Source: Xestospongia bergquistia
Taxonomy: Eukaryota; Porifera; Demospongiae; Haplosclerida; Petrosiidae
Length of the DNA stretch: 64,000 nucleotides
Assembly: GCA_963965975.1 (NCBI GenBank)
Contig: OZ014417.1
Span: forward strand, 868,001-932,000
Direction: 5' to 3'
Shown one piece after another: positions 9,969 to 22,299 of this stretch; positions within the stretch are counted from its first letter, which is position 1, and each line of letters opens with the position of its first letter. A program made the translations under genes and the position numbers. The notes beneath the pieces are model-generated. The model did not search any database. It saw only the letters and a program-made list of their open reading frames with translations, and was not told the origin of the DNA.

Positions 9969-12496
9969 ATGGCAGATGTAATGCAAGAATTATGTGACTA
10001 TGAGAAGAGAAGACTAGAAAATGTTGATAAGAATATCGAGCACATGAAAACTTTAGGTTAAATAATATTGCAAGATGAATAAAAAGTCATAAAGATTGTG
10101 TGTAGGTTTAGATGTTAAGTTCCAAAAGAAGAGTAGAGTTAGAAAAAGAAGAAGGAGACAATATAGTAATTGTAGTAATAGTAGTAGTGATAGTGGAGAT
10201 GAATGGACACCTTATCTAGAGACTTGTGTGATGAAGAAAAAAACAAAAGACATAAGAGGTAATAAACTTGTCAATAAAATATGGTCACCATTCTTTTGTG
10301 TTTAAATCACTAAGTTACGAGAGTCTTGAAGCAGCAAAAACCACAGCAGAAGAAATATAACAAACCTGTAGGGGGGGAGGAGCCTTCATTTGAGAGCCTT
10401 GATTGCAAGTTGTCTAATAAATTTTCTGAGTTATTTGGAGATGATAATAATGAAGAATATGAAAACTTTGAAGGATTTGATATTGAAGATGTGTAAGTTA
10501 GATTATATCAGTATTGCTGATGTTTTTTCCTTAATACAGTGGTGATGTACCTCAGTGTCCAGTTAATGAACGATATCCTAAAAGATTAATTCAACGAAAA
10601 GAATACAGAGAAGATAAACTATCTGATGAAGATGAACATCTCTGTAAGTTCAGTATCAATATGGTTACTTCTACAACTTTTACTAGTTTGTGACAACTGT
10701 GAGGAGATTCATCATGGTGATTGTCCTGTTCATGGACCCTTACTAACTCTAGATCCTTCTAGTGGTCATGATGAAGCATCTCTACAATACACTACTGTAT
10801 TTGTTCCATCTGAATTAACTGTTAAACCTTCTAAGATAGCCAATGCTGGTCTGGGTATTTTTGCTACACAGTTTATACCTCGTGGAGTTAGGTTTGGTCC
10901 TTATGAAGGAAAGAGAGTGTTAAAAGAAGAGCTCACTAAAGGAGAAGATACTAGCTACATGTGGGAGGTACTGTAATAAAATATGAAGTATTAATTATTA
11001 TAAATAATTCAGGTGAAGCATGTTGGAGAGAGGTCATATTATATTGATGGTCAATCAGATAAGCAAAGTAATTGGTTACGATTTGTTAACTGTGCTCGCA
11101 ATGTAGATGAACAGAATTTAATAGCTTTTCAGTATCATGGTAACATCTATTATCGCTCATTCAAACATATCTATCCTGGTAATGAACTCTGTGTATGGTA
11201 TGGTGAACAATATGCAAGAGAACTTGGGATTATAGTTAGTTTTGAAGAAGGTAAAGTAACTCTTTTGACAGAAATAAAATTTATTATCAATTTTTAGATG
11301 ATTTTCAACGTTTTAAGTGCAAAAACTGTGGAAGTAGTTTTGTTTTGAAATCCAATTTTGATTTGCATCTTCGACATAATCCTAATTGTCTTGCTGCTAA
11401 TCCTCAATGTTTTACTTGTCAAAAATGTCAAGAAAACTTTTGTGAATTGTATCAGTTACAGAACCACATTCGTAAACATGAACAACTTGATGTAAATGGA
11501 AGAAATCATAAAAAAGGGCTCATTTCCAATGATAAACTGCTAGTTGAGAATGCAGATAATATGTGTGATTATTGTGGAAAGAAATTTTCTTGTCAGTCAT
11601 CATTGAGGACTCATCTTCGTATACACACTGGTGATAATCCTTACCAATGTCAGTATTGTGGAAAAGGATTTAGTCATAATGGTAGTCTCCGTAAACATCT
11701 TCCTATACACATAGGTGATAAATCTTACCAATGTCATTACTGTGGAAAAGGATTTAATCGTAATGGTGATCTCCAAAAACATCTTCGTGTACACACTCGT
11801 AATAAATCTTGCCAGTGTCAGTACTGTGGAAAAAGATATAGTAATAAGAGTAATCTCCGCACACATCTTCGTATACACACTGGTGATAAACCTTACCAAT
11901 GTGAGTACTGTGGAAAAGGATTTAATCAAAGCAATCATCTCCAAACTCATCTTCGTATACACACTGGTGATAAACCTTACCAATGTCAGTACTGTGGAAA
12001 AGGATTTAGTCAGAATGGTAATCTCCAAACTCATCTTCGTATACACACTGGTAATAGACCTTACCAATGTAAGTACTGTGGAAAAGGATTTAGTCGGAAT
12101 GGTAATCTCCAAACTCATATTCGTATACACGCTGGTAATAGACCTTACCAATGTCAGTACTGTGGAAAAGGATTTAGTCGTAATGATAATCTCCAAACTC
12201 ATCTTCGTATACACACTGGTGATAAACCTTACCAATGTCAGTACTGTGGAAAAGGATTTTGTCGTAGTGATAGTCTCCAAACTCATCTTCGTATACACAC
12301 TGGTGATAAACCTTACCAATGTCAGTACTGTGGAAAAGGATTTAGTCAGAATGGTAGTCTTCAAACTCATCTTCGTATCCACACTGGTGATAAACCTTAC
12401 CAATGTCAGTACTGTGGAAAAGCATTTAGTGATAATAGTAATCTCCAAACTCATCTTCGTATACACACTGGTGATAGATCTTACCAATCTCAGTAA
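9969..12496 (+). CDS. PRDM9-like: PRDM9-like KRAB/SSXRD/SET/C2H2 methyltransferase, copy U3 (746 aa)
   Basis: Exons are 9969-10056, 10106-10258, 10315-10492, 10540-10643, 10687-10967, 11013-11250 and 11298-12496, all in frame. The family domains are present: KRAB-like [44 protein letters not shown]-like RYPKRLIQRKEYRED, pre-[20 protein letters not shown], and SET with [10 protein letters not shown] and [12 protein letters not shown]. The last exon has two proximal fingers and 11 array fingers. The usual exon 3 acceptor (tttag, as in U2 and U6) is mutated to tttaa at about 10301, and the original exon start would now hold a stop. An AG 14 bases downstream (10313-10314) restores the same frame, so I used it. 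The first donor is GTTAAA, a weaker site. The array ends at a TAA in the Tyr position of a would-be twelfth finger. I chose the MADV start because it is conserved in all copies. Confidence 0.88.
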
Positions 12497-12629
12497 TGTG
12501 GTAAAGGATTTAGTGGGAATCTTAGTCTCCAAAGTTATGTTCATATTCATCTTAAAAATAATTAACTATTTTTTTTCTAATGTCTATTTATTAACACTTC
12601 ATTAAGTTACTATAGTGACAACACTACAC

Positions 12630-12800
12630 AAACAATGGACAATACAGATCTAAAGAAGTCAAAAGTAGTTCCTTGAAAACTAGTTCCAAAGTTCCAGAGC
12701 ACAGTAACAGAATATAGTGTTACTGTAGCTAGTGGAGTAAGTGAAATCAAGTTAACACCTTTAACAATTGTAGAGGTGTTGTCATGACAACTATTATCAT
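12630..12800 (+). pseudogene. TPR-gene exon 1 fragment behind U3
   Basis: This is a near-copy of 33040-33200 (atggacaatacagatctaaag...), retaining the ATG but with a stop (ccttga) soon after. It lies about 135 bp after the U3 stop, the same spacing order as U7 and the intact gene. Confidence 0.7.
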
Positions 12801-12817
12801 ATCTAAAATTTGTTCCA

Positions 12818-12978
12818 CCAGATAAAATATTGCAAACCATTTTTTATCCTAGGATAAAATATTGCTGCAGGATTTTGTCACAAATTTATCTAAAGACAAA
12901 AAAATTTGACTTGCAATATTTTGTCCTAGTATAAATAATGGTTTGGAATATTTTATCCCAGGACAATAAATGTCTTGC
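12818..12978. mobile_element. MITE-like fold-back element (family A), copy 2
   Basis: The left arm gataaaatattgcaaaccat...tatcctaggataaaatattg pairs with the right arm tgcaatattttgtcctag...aatggtttggaatattttatccc. This copy shows the longest clear arms of the three. It is non-coding. Confidence 0.55.
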
Positions 12979-13324
12979 TATTTTTTAGGAAATTATGATT
13001 ATCATTTTGTCTATGTTAGAGGGCTGATAATGGTAGCATATTTTAAAAACTGTAATAAACTTTTGAAATTATCTAGAACATTGTACAGAAATTTTATTAC
13101 AGTACTAGTTGTCACAAAACCAAAAGGATGATCTTTTTTGATGACTGGTACCTCTTCCAAGACTCCCATGAAGGCATCATTATATTACAATTCAGAACAT
13201 GTACTGTGCTGAATCATCTTTGAATCTTTGATCTCTAGCATCTGACATTTGCAGTATATTAGTATTTTTACAATGTTGGTGATTTATGGACTTTTGACCT
13301 ACATGCCATGAAGAAAAAGGTTTC

Positions 13325-13863
13325 TTGATTTAAGCAGCTGTACGTGTGTAAGTGGTCTATCATCATTTGTTGCTCAAATGTATATCTGCCTGGATCATCT
13401 CCCATAGCAATCATTGACACAAAACCCAGAGCAAAGAGACCATAATCAGATGAGCCTACTTGTGACTGGCAATATCTATATCCATAAAAATAAAATGAAA
13501 CTTAGTGAATAAAAACAGAAAATATATATATACTTAAAATTGATTTCTTTATGAGTGGAATAATAAAGTCCCAGGTTGTGATAATGAAGAAGATTGTTAT
13601 TAAAAAACTTTAGATACAGAAACAAGAGGTTGAGATGATACTAAAGGTTGCAATGATAAAGTGAGGGGTGAAGAATTTAGAGATGGAGGTGGTAAAGAAG
13701 GTGGTAATATAGGAGAAATGGCAGGGGATGGTGATATAATAATAGGAAAGTAAATAGGTATGGATGAATGAAAGTTATAATTTACTTTGAAAGTATCATT
13801 TTGATGAAACTCTGAAGATAAAAGAGAGTTTTCAACATCAGAATCTAGGCCTAATGACAACAC
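13325..13863 (-). pseudogene. Ulp1-type protease fragment, copy 2 (C-terminal tip and Ser/Pro linker)
   Basis: The minus strand shows the Ulp1 C-terminal region (QVGSSDYGLFALG, RQIYI, then a broken tail) next to a Ser/Pro-rich linker (SPSPAISPILPPSLPPPSLN) and an upstream piece (LGLDSDVENSLLSSEFHQND). The central catalytic His/Asp part is deleted and the two ends are joined near 13560. It is a relic. Confidence 0.5.
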
Positions 13864-13929
13864 AGATTTAGAAGAATTGTCACAGTCAAGTGACGTTGGA
13901 GCAACAGAATGATTTACTAATTCTAGGGA

Positions 13930-14085
13930 GATGCTACAAGTAAAACAGTTCAGTTAACTGAAGGTACTACATTAATGATAGAGATTGTTGTCACTGCTCA
14001 AGATGGTCTCTCAACTAAAATTTACATAGTGTCTATACAATGTTTATCATCCAGTGATGTTGACCTCTCTTAACAAACTGAAATA
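13930..14085 (+). pseudogene. TPR-gene exon 2 fragment
   Basis: The sequence attctagggagatgctacaagt...gttcagttaactgaagg matches the acceptor and start of exon 2 at 33251, then decays (DVDLS then stop). It carries the authentic splice acceptor context, which shows that the duplicated unit extended into intron 1 and exon 2 of that gene. Confidence 0.65.
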
Positions 14086-14149
14086 AAAGATGACAAAGTC
14101 TAAAGACAATAGAATTATTTCAACATGTAGAGAGAGGATGACACTCTAA

Positions 14150-14640
14150 ATGAATAAATAAATAAATAAATATCACAATAATGTTACAATGTTACAATTA
14201 TATGTAGTAAAAAAACATGTAATATATCATGTATATATCTGACACAATATTGTTCTTTTTATTTCTACTACACTACTTCTATATTTTTCTCACATTCTCA
14301 AACAAGGATATTCTTTGACCTGTTAGAGTATCAATAGTGACTATATAAAATAATGATAATTAATGGAAGGCTGTTAGTTATAAATGACATCTATCACCCA
14401 GTGATGTTTGTCTCTCTCAACTAGATGTATCAACTTGGTTCTCTCCAAAGAAAGTTAGTTACGTATACAATGATTGTTAATTTAGTTACAATAATTGTTA
14501 AGTTAGTTAAAATGATTGTTAAATATAATTATGTTAATCTTACAATAGAGTTGAATGATGTCACTAAACAAAAAATGATTGAAGTCAATTTTATTGAAAT
14601 ATTATTGACAAGAAGAGCAATAGTAAAACTGAAATAAAAG
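14150..14640 (+). repeat. AT-rich repeat block shared with 8280-9110
   Basis: It is collinear with the earlier block, sharing atgttacaatgttacaatta, catcacc-agtgatgtttg and tcaacttggttctctcc. An open stretch here has no recognisable protein. It contains an AATA/TAAA microsatellite (aataaataaataaataa) near 14155. No gene is seen. Confidence 0.5.
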
Positions 14641-14654
14641 TAAAAACAAAAGAG

Positions 14655-14990
14655 GACAAACAAAGTATAAACACAATAGAATTATTCCAAGACATAGAGC
14701 ATGAAACTCAAAATGATATTATAAATAATGTAGTAGATAATGAAGAATCTAGAGAACTGTCATCAGATTTATCACCTGAACATGATGACAAACAACTCAA
14801 GATGGATCATAGTGATAATCTTCATGAAAGTGCAGCCAGTGTTGTTGAGGAGAGTCAAGAGGAGAAAAGATGACATTTGTTTGCTAAAAGAACAAATGAA
14901 GATACTGCTATGTCTGCTAAAGAAAGATATTTAGTTCATAAAAGAGCAAAACTATCACAACCTACCATTTCAACAGATGATCCTCTTAAC
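14655..14990 (+). pseudogene. NSRP1-like C-terminal fragment, copy 4
   Basis: The tail segment upstream of U4 (SSDLSPEHDDKQLKMDHSDN, SAKERYLVHKRAKLSQP) has a stop in gagaaaagatga and loses frame. It occupies the same relative position as copies 1 and 5. Confidence 0.55.
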
Positions 14991-15116
14991 TTGTAATTAA
15001 AAATAATTATTATTACTTTTTTGGTAAGACCAATAAAATTTTAGTGGGAGAGGCTAGTATTTTTAACGGAAATAGTGGCTGTTATCATGTTTATAAGCTA
15101 GTCTGAGGTGTTCAAA

Positions 15117-17648
15117 ATGGCACATGTAACGGAACAATTATGCGAGTATGAGATGAGAAGACTAGAGAAGAATATTGAACCCAAGAAAACTTTAGGTAAA
15201 ATACTATATTACATGGTAAATAAAAAGTCATAAAGATTCTATTTTTAGATGTTAAGTCCCAAAAGAAGAGTAGAGTTAGAAAAAGGAGAAAGAGACAATA
15301 TAATAATTGTAGTAATAATAGTGAAAGTGGAGATGAATGGACACCTGAGCTAGAGGGTTGTGTGACAAAGAAAAAAACAAATGATGTCATGAGAGGTAAT
15401 AATATATATAAAATAATAATGGATTTAATAACGTTTTGTTCCAGTAGTAATACAGTGTAATATAGGAAAACATGTGGTAAGTATTTGATGTAGATATAAT
15501 GTTGTACTATCTCTTTATAATGTTAGGATCATCAAGTGTCGAGAGTCTTGAAAAAGCAAAAATCACAGCAGAAGAAATTTTACAAACCTTTAAATTTAAA
15601 AGGGGAGGAACCTATAATTGAGAGCCTTGATTACAAGTTGTCTAATGAGTTTTTTGTGTTATTTGGAGATGATAATAATGAAGAATATGAAGACTTTGAA
15701 GGATTTGATATTGAAGATGTGTAAGTTAGATTATATCAGTATTGCTGATATTTTTTTCTTAATACAGTGGTGATATACCTCAATGTCCAGTTAGTGAACG
15801 ATATCCTAAAAGATTAAGTCATCAAAAAGAATACAGAGAAGATGAACTATCTGATGAAGATGAATATCTCTGTAAGTTCGGTATCAATATGTTTACTTTT
15901 ACAACTTTTGTTACTAGTTTGTGACAACTGTGAGGAGATTCATCATGGTGACTGTCCTGTTCATGGACCCTTACTAACTCTAGATCCTTCTAGTGGTCAT
16001 GATGAAGCATCTCTACAATACACTAGTATATTTGTTCCATCTGAATTAACTGTTAAACCTTCTAAGATACCCAATGCTGGTCTAGGTGTTTTTGTTACAC
16101 AGTTTATACCTCGTGGAGTTAGATTTGGTCCTTATGAAGGAAGGAGAGTGTTGAGAGAAGAGCTCACTAAAGGAGAAGATATTAGCTACATGTGGGAGGT
16201 ACTGTAAGAAAATAATAAAAATGTTTTAATTTTTTTAATTTTTTTCAGGTGAACATTTTTGGAGAGGGTTCATATTATATTGATGGTCAATCAGATGAGC
16301 AAAGTAATTGGTTACGATATGTTAACTGTGCTCGCAATGAAGATGAACAGAATTTAATAGCTTTTCAGTATCATGGTAACATCTATTATCGCTCATTCAA
16401 GCACATCTATCCTGGTAATGAACTCTATGTATGGTATGGTGAACAATATGCAAGAGAACTTGGGATTACAGCTAGTTTTGAAGAAGGTAAAGTAATTCTT
16501 TTGGCAGAAATAAAATTTACTATCTATTTTTAGATGATTGTCAACTTTATAATTGCAAAAATTGTGGAAGTAGTTTTGTTTTGAAAGCCAATTTTAATTT
16601 GCATCTTCGACATAATCCTAATTGTCTTGCTGCTAATCCTCAATGTTTTACTTGTCAAAAATGTCAAGAAAGTTTTTGTGAATTGTATCAGTTACAAGAC
16701 CACATTCGTAAACATGAGCAACTTGATGTAAAAGGAAGAAATCATAAAAAGGGGCTCATTTCCAATGATAAACTGCTAGTTGAGAATGCAGATAATATGT
16801 GTGATTATTGTGGAAAGAAATTTTCTTGTCAGTCATCATTGAGGAATCATCTTCGTATACACACTGGTGATAATTCTTACCAATGTCAGTATTGTGGAAA
16901 AAGATTTAGTCATAATGGTAGTCTCCGAAAACATCTTCCTATACACATGGGTGATAAATCTTACCAATGTCATTACTGTGGAAAAGGATTTAATCGTAAT
17001 GGTGATCTCCAAAAACATCTTCGTATACACACTCGTAATAAATCTTGGCAGTGTCAGTACTGTGGAAAAAGATGTAGTAATAAGAGTAATCTCTGCAAAC
17101 ATCTTCGTATACACACTGGTGATAAACCTTATCAATGTGAGTACTGTGGAAAAGGATTTAATCAAAGCTGTAGTCTCCAAACTCATCTTCGTATACACAC
17201 TGGTGATAAACCTTACCAATGTCAGTACTGTGGAAAAGGATTTAATCAAAGCTGTAGTCTCCAAACTCATCTTCGTATACACACTGGTGATAAACCTTAC
17301 CAATGTCAGTACTGTGGAAAAGGATTTAGTCAGAATGGTAATCTCCAAACTCATCTTCGTATACACACTGGTAATAGACCTTACCAATGTAAGTACTGTG
17401 GAAAAGGATTTAGTCGGAATGGTAATCTCCAAACTCATATTCGTATGCACACTGGTAATAGACCTTACCGATGTCAGTACTGTGGAAAAGGATTTAGTCA
17501 GAATGGTAGTCTTCAAACTCATCTTCGTATCCACACTGGTGATAAACCTTACCAATGTGAGTACTGTGGAAAAGCATTTAGTGATAATAGTAATCTCCAA
17601 AGACATTTTCGTATCCACACTGGTGATAAACCTTACCAATGTCAGTAG
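15117..17648 (+). CDS. PRDM9-like: PRDM9-like KRAB/SSXRD/SET/C2H2 methyltransferase, copy U4 (729 aa)
   Basis: Exons are 15117-15195, 15249-15395, 15445-15476, 15527-15720, 15768-15871, 15918-16198, 16249-16486 and 16534-17648, in frame throughout. The KRAB-like exon is three residues shorter than in sisters and more diverged (EQLCEYEMRRLEKNIEP). Exon 2 starts two codons later because its acceptor moved to atttttag. A 32-base micro-exon (VVIQCNIGKHV) lies between exons 2 and 3 and has counterparts in U5 and U7 but not in U2, U3 or U6. The SSXRD-like segment, pre-SET knuckle and SET domain are intact (YVNCARNEDEQN, WYGEQY). The array has ten fingers after the two proximal ones, including two adjacent identical NQSCSLQTH fingers. 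The frame ends at a TAG in the next finger's Tyr codon. Confidence 0.88.
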
Positions 17649-17779
17649 TATGGAAAAGGATTTAGTGAGAATCTTAGTGTCCAAAGTCATGTTCATTTTT
17701 TTCTTAAAAATAATTAACTATTTTTTCTAATGACTGTTTATTAACACTTCATTAAGTTACTATAGTAACAACACTACAC

Positions 17780-17955
17780 AAACAATGGACAATACAGATC
17801 TAGAGAAGTCAAAAGTAGTTCCTTGAAAACTAGTTCCAAAGTTCCAGAGCACAGTAACAGAATATAGTGTTACTGTAGCTAGTGGAGTAAGTGAAGTCAA
17901 GTTAACACCTTTAACAAGTGGTAGAGGTGTTGTCATGACAACTATTATCATATCT
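17780..17955 (+). pseudogene. TPR-gene exon 1 fragment behind U4
   Basis: It keeps the atggacaatacagatctaga start seen at 33046 and reads GVSEVKLTPLTS further on, but has a TGA after about 14 codons. It sits in the same position after the array as in U3. Confidence 0.7.
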
Positions 17956-17964
17956 AAAATTTGT

Positions 17965-18125
17965 TCCACCAGATAAAATATTGCAAACCATTTTTTATCC
18001 TAAATATTGCTGCAGGATTTTGTCACAAATTTATCCAAAGATAAAAATTTTGACTTGCAATATTTTATCCTAGTATAAAAAGTGGTTTGTAATACTTTAT
18101 CCCAGGACAATAAATGTCTTGCTAT
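17965..18125. mobile_element. MITE-like fold-back element (family A), copy 3
   Basis: The arms are as in copies 1 and 2, with a small deletion at the left arm tip (ttttatcctaaatattgctg). It is non-coding. The AT-rich stretch from here to about 18470 holds no gene and parallels 13000-13320. Confidence 0.5.
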
Positions 18126-18474
18126 ATTTTAGGATATTATGATTATCATTTTGGCTATGTTAGAGGGCTGATAATGCTAGCATATTTTAAAAACTGTAAA
18201 ACTTTTGAAATTATCTAGAACATTGTACAGAAATTTTATTACGGTACTAGTTGTCACAAAACCAAAAGGATGATCTTTTTTGATGACTGGTACCTCTTCC
18301 AAGACTTCCATGAAGGCATCATTATATTACAATTCAGAACATGTACTGCACTGAATCATCTTTAAATCTTTGATCTCTGGCATCTGACATTTGCAGTATA
18401 TTAGTATTTTTACAATGTTGGTGATTTATGGACTTTTGACCTACATGCCATGAAGAAAAAGGTTTCTTGATTTA

Positions 18475-19095
18475 ACCAGCTGTACGTGTGAAAAGTGGTC
18501 TATCATCATTCATTGCTCAAATGTATATCTGTCTGGATCATCTCCCATAGCAATCATTGACACAAAAGTCAGAGCAAAGAGACCACAATCAGATGAGCCA
18601 ACTTGTGACTGGTAATATCTATATCTATAAAGATAAAATGAAACTTAGTGAATAAAAACAGATAAGATATATATACCTGAAATTGATTTCTTTATGAGTG
18701 GGTGACAAACAAACAATTGCAGGAATTTGTCTTTAAAGTGATGAACTTATTGTAGGTGGTAAGCTGTCATAAACATCAATAAATCCAAGGTCACATCCAT
18801 ATTTGGAGATAGTCACCCAATGACCATATCCTGCATGTAACACTTGAACAAATGGAGACATTTGAACGTCAAATGCTAGAATTTGTCCAAGATTGGTATT
18901 TTGTAACCATTGCAAAGAGGAAAAGATATTGCTATAAGTCTTTGTGATGAATTCACAATGCCATCATTCAAACACTCCCCAGATAATAGAAAATGTTCAT
19001 TAGCCTTTGATAGTTTCAGTACCCACATACACTCTACTTTTATTGTTTCTTATAGAGCATCAACATCAGCCCTATTAATCTGTTCAAGATATTTA
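18475..19095 (-). pseudogene. Ulp1-type protease fragment, copy 3
   Basis: Minus-strand segments include SSDCGLFALTFVSVIAMGDD with the catalytic Cys retained, GYGHWVTISKYGCDLGF with DVYDS (His and Asp region), and a degenerate MWVLKLSKANEHFL. A 62-bp gap with a GT-AG pattern lies before the Cys block. The frame breaks near 18910, so the fragment is probably not a working enzyme, but it preserves more active-site residues than the other copies. Confidence 0.55.
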
Positions 19096-19625
19096 GTTTG
19101 TAAGAGAGCAAAACTATCACAATCTATAATTTCAAGGCATGATGATTAAACCCTATTGATTTGTAATTAATTATTATTAATAAACTTTGATAAAACCAAT
19201 AAAATTTTAGTGAGAGGGATGATATTTTTAATGACAATGGTGGTCTTTATCAGCTAGTCTGAGGCCTTATAAGAATTATATAAGGAAACTGAAGGTGGAC
19301 ATCTAATTCTACTTCATAATTTCATATATTTTTTGAAGTTTCCCCAAAAATTCCATTTCAATTCTATTTTCTATCCTTCAATGGAATATTTAACAACTAC
19401 AATCCTATACTCCACCCTAACTGTAAACATGTCGCTTTGCTCCATTCTAAGAGACGGCTCGCAGTGCTAGTGCTCTGCGCTTCATTTCATTAAGACTTCA
19501 TTGAGCGATGGAAAATAGAATTAGAATTGAATGCTTCTTTAATTATGTGACTATGAGAACAGAAAACTAGAGAATGTTGAAAAGAATATTGAGCTCATGG
19601 AAACTTTAGGTAAAATAATATTACA
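19096..19625 (+). pseudogene. NSRP1-like tip joined to a dead KRAB exon carrying MITE family B
   Basis: From 19096 the NSRP1-like end appears (YLVCKRAKLSQS...). A KRAB-like exon remnant follows; its ATG is missing here and it begins at about 19270 (ataagaattat). It is split by the 261-bp insertion 19280-19540 and resumes at 19541 (aattatgtgactatgag) to about 19610. The next exon begins (gtttag) but is lost at 19665. It is non-functional. Confidence 0.65.
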
Positions 19626-19810
19626 TATTCAATAAAAAGTCATAAAGATTGTGTGTAGGTTTAGTATATAGTATAGTATTTAATTTAAAAACAATTATTA
19701 TTATTATTGGTAAGAACCAATAAAATTTTAGTAGGAGGGACTAATATTTTTAACGGAAATAGTGATCTGTTATCTTGTTTATCAACTAGACTAAGTCTGA
19801 GTTGTTCAAA

Positions 19811-22255
19811 ATGGCAGGTGTAATGCAAGAATTATGTGACTATGAGAAGAGAAGACTAGAGAATATTAAAAAAAATATTGAAATCATGAAAAGTTTAGGT
19901 AAAAAACTATTGCATGGTAAATAAAAGTCATAAAGATTGTGTAGGTTTAGATGTCAAGTCACAAAAGAAGAGTAGAGTTAGAAAAAGGAGAAGGAGACAA
20001 TATAGTAATTGTAATAATAAAAGTTGTGATAGTAGAGATGAATGGATACCTGCTCTAGAGACTTGTGTGATGAAGAAAAAAACAAATGATGTCACAAGAG
20101 GTAATAAATATGTAAATTAAGAATGGATTAATTTTTGTGTTTAATATTAGTAGTTCAGAATGCATTGAAAGGTTCTCTGTGTAATATAACAGAACACGTA
20201 GTAAGTATTTGATGCAAATGTAATGTTTGACTGTCCCTCTCAATGTTAGGATCACCAACATACAAAAGTCTTGAAGCAGCAAAAACTACAGCGGAAGAAA
20301 AATCACAAACCTGTAGAGGGGGAGGAGCCTTCATTTGAGAGCCTTGATTGCAAGTTGTCTAATGAGTTTTTTGAGTTATTTGGAGATGATAATAATGAAG
20401 AATATAAAGACTTTGAAGGATTTGATATTGAAGATGTGTAAGTTAGATTATATCAGTATTGCTGATATATTTTTTCTTAATACAGTGGTGATATACCTCA
20501 ATGTCCAGTTAGTGAACAATATCCTAAGAGATTAACTCAGCAAAAAGAATACAGAGAAGATGAACTATCTGATGAAGATGAATATCTCTGTAAGTTCAAT
20601 ATCAATATGGTTACTTCTATTACTTTTGTTACTAGTTTGTGAGGATTGTAAGGAGTTTCATCATGGTGACTGTCCTGTTCATGGACCCTTACTAACTCTA
20701 GATCCTTCTAGTGGTCATGATGAAGCATCTCTACAATACACTACTGTATTTGTTCCAGCTGAATTAACTGTTAAACCTTCTAAGATACCCAATGCTGGTC
20801 TGGGTGTTTTTGTTACACAGTTTATACCTCGTGGAGTTAGGTTTGGTCCTTATGAAGGAAAGAGAGTGTTAAAAGAAGAGCTCACTAAAGGAGAAGATAC
20901 TAGCTACATGTGGGAGGTACTATAATAAATACAAAATTATTAATTAGTTATATTTATTCAGATAAGGCGTTTTGGAGAGAAGTCATATTATATTGATGGT
21001 CAATCAGATAAACAAAGTAATTGGTTACGATTTATTAACTGTGCTCGCAATGTAGATGAACAGAATTTAGTTGCTTTTCAGTATCATGGTAACATCTATT
21101 ATCGCTCATTGAAGCATATCTATCCCGGTAATGAACTCTATGTATGGTATGGTGAACAATATGCAAGAGAACTTGGGATCACAACTAGTTTTGAAGAAGG
21201 TAAAGTAATTCTTTTAGCAGAAATAAAATTTATTATTTATTTTTAGATGATTGTCAACTTTACAATTGCAAAAATTGTGGAAGTAGTTTTATTTTGAAAG
21301 CCAATTTTGATTTGCATCTTCGACATAGTCCTAATTGTCTTGCTGCTAATCCTCAATGTTTTACTTGTCAAAAATGTAAAGAAAGTTTTTGTGAATTGTA
21401 TCAGCTACAACATCACATTCGTAAACATGAGCAACTTGATGTAAAAGAAAGGAATCATAAGAAAGAACTCATTTCCAATGATAAACTGTTAGTTGAGAAT
21501 CCAGATAATATGTGTGATTATTGTGGAAAGAAACTTTCTAGTAAGAAATCATTAAGAATTCACCTTCGTATACACACTGGTGATAAACCTTACCGATGTC
21601 AGTACTGTGGAAAAGGATTTAGTCAAAACGGTAATCTCCAAAGACATCTTCGTATACACACTGGTGATAAACCTTACCAATGTCAGTACTGTGGAAAAGG
21701 ATTTTGTGATAATCATCAACTACAAATCATGTTTGTACACACACTGGTGATAAACCTTACCAATGTCAGTACTGTGGAAAAGGATTTAATCAAACCAGTC
21801 AGCTCCGAAAACATCTTTGTACACACACTGGTGAAAAACCTTACCAATGTCAGTACTGTGGAAAAGGATTTAATAAAAACAGTCAACTCCAAAATCATCT
21901 TCGTACACACACTGGTGAAAAACCTTACCAATGTCAGTACTGTGGTAAAAGATTTTGTCATAACCATAATCTTCAAACTCATGTTCGTTTGCACACTGGT
22001 GATAAACCTTACCAATGTCAATACTGCGGAAAAGGATTTTATCAAAGCACTCATCTCAAAACTCATCTTCTTATGCACACTGGTAATAAACCTTACCAAT
22101 GTCAGTACTGTGGAAAAGGATTTTATCAAAGCAGTCATCTCAAAATTCATCTTCGTATACACACTGGTGATAAACCTTACCAATGTCAGTACTGTGGAAA
22201 AGGATTTAGTCAAAATTATAATCTCAAAAGACATCTTTGTATTCATGTAAAATAA
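19811..22255 (+). CDS. PRDM9-like: PRDM9-like copy U5, with a frameshifted zinc-finger array
   Basis: Exons are 19811-19898, 19945-20100, 20151-20200 (micro-exon [17 protein letters not shown]), 20250-20437, 20486-20589, 20636-20916, 20962-21199 and 21247 onward. All domains up to array finger 2 are in frame: KRAB-like, DEWIP, SSXRD-like, pre-[15 protein letters not shown], and SET with [10 protein letters not shown]. Near 21726 finger 3 has lost one base (caaatcat for caaactcat). Translation from there runs out of frame to a stop at 22250, giving a 702-residue hybrid. The true finger frame resumes and ends with CIHVK and stop at 22255, and holds six more fingers, some on TGEKP linkers and with LKTH helices unlike the sisters. 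U5 is a recent pseudogene, a truncated SET-plus-few-fingers protein, or contains a sequencing error. Confidence 0.8.
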
Positions 22256-22299
22256 TGTTTTTTCTAATCATTATTTATTACAATTAAGTTACCATAGTA

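Noticed and set aside
9879..10061. Extension of the U3 first exon upstream to a non-ATG codon
   Set aside because: The extended residues are not conserved in the other copies, and the block matches a shared non-coding flank. The MADV methionine is conserved.
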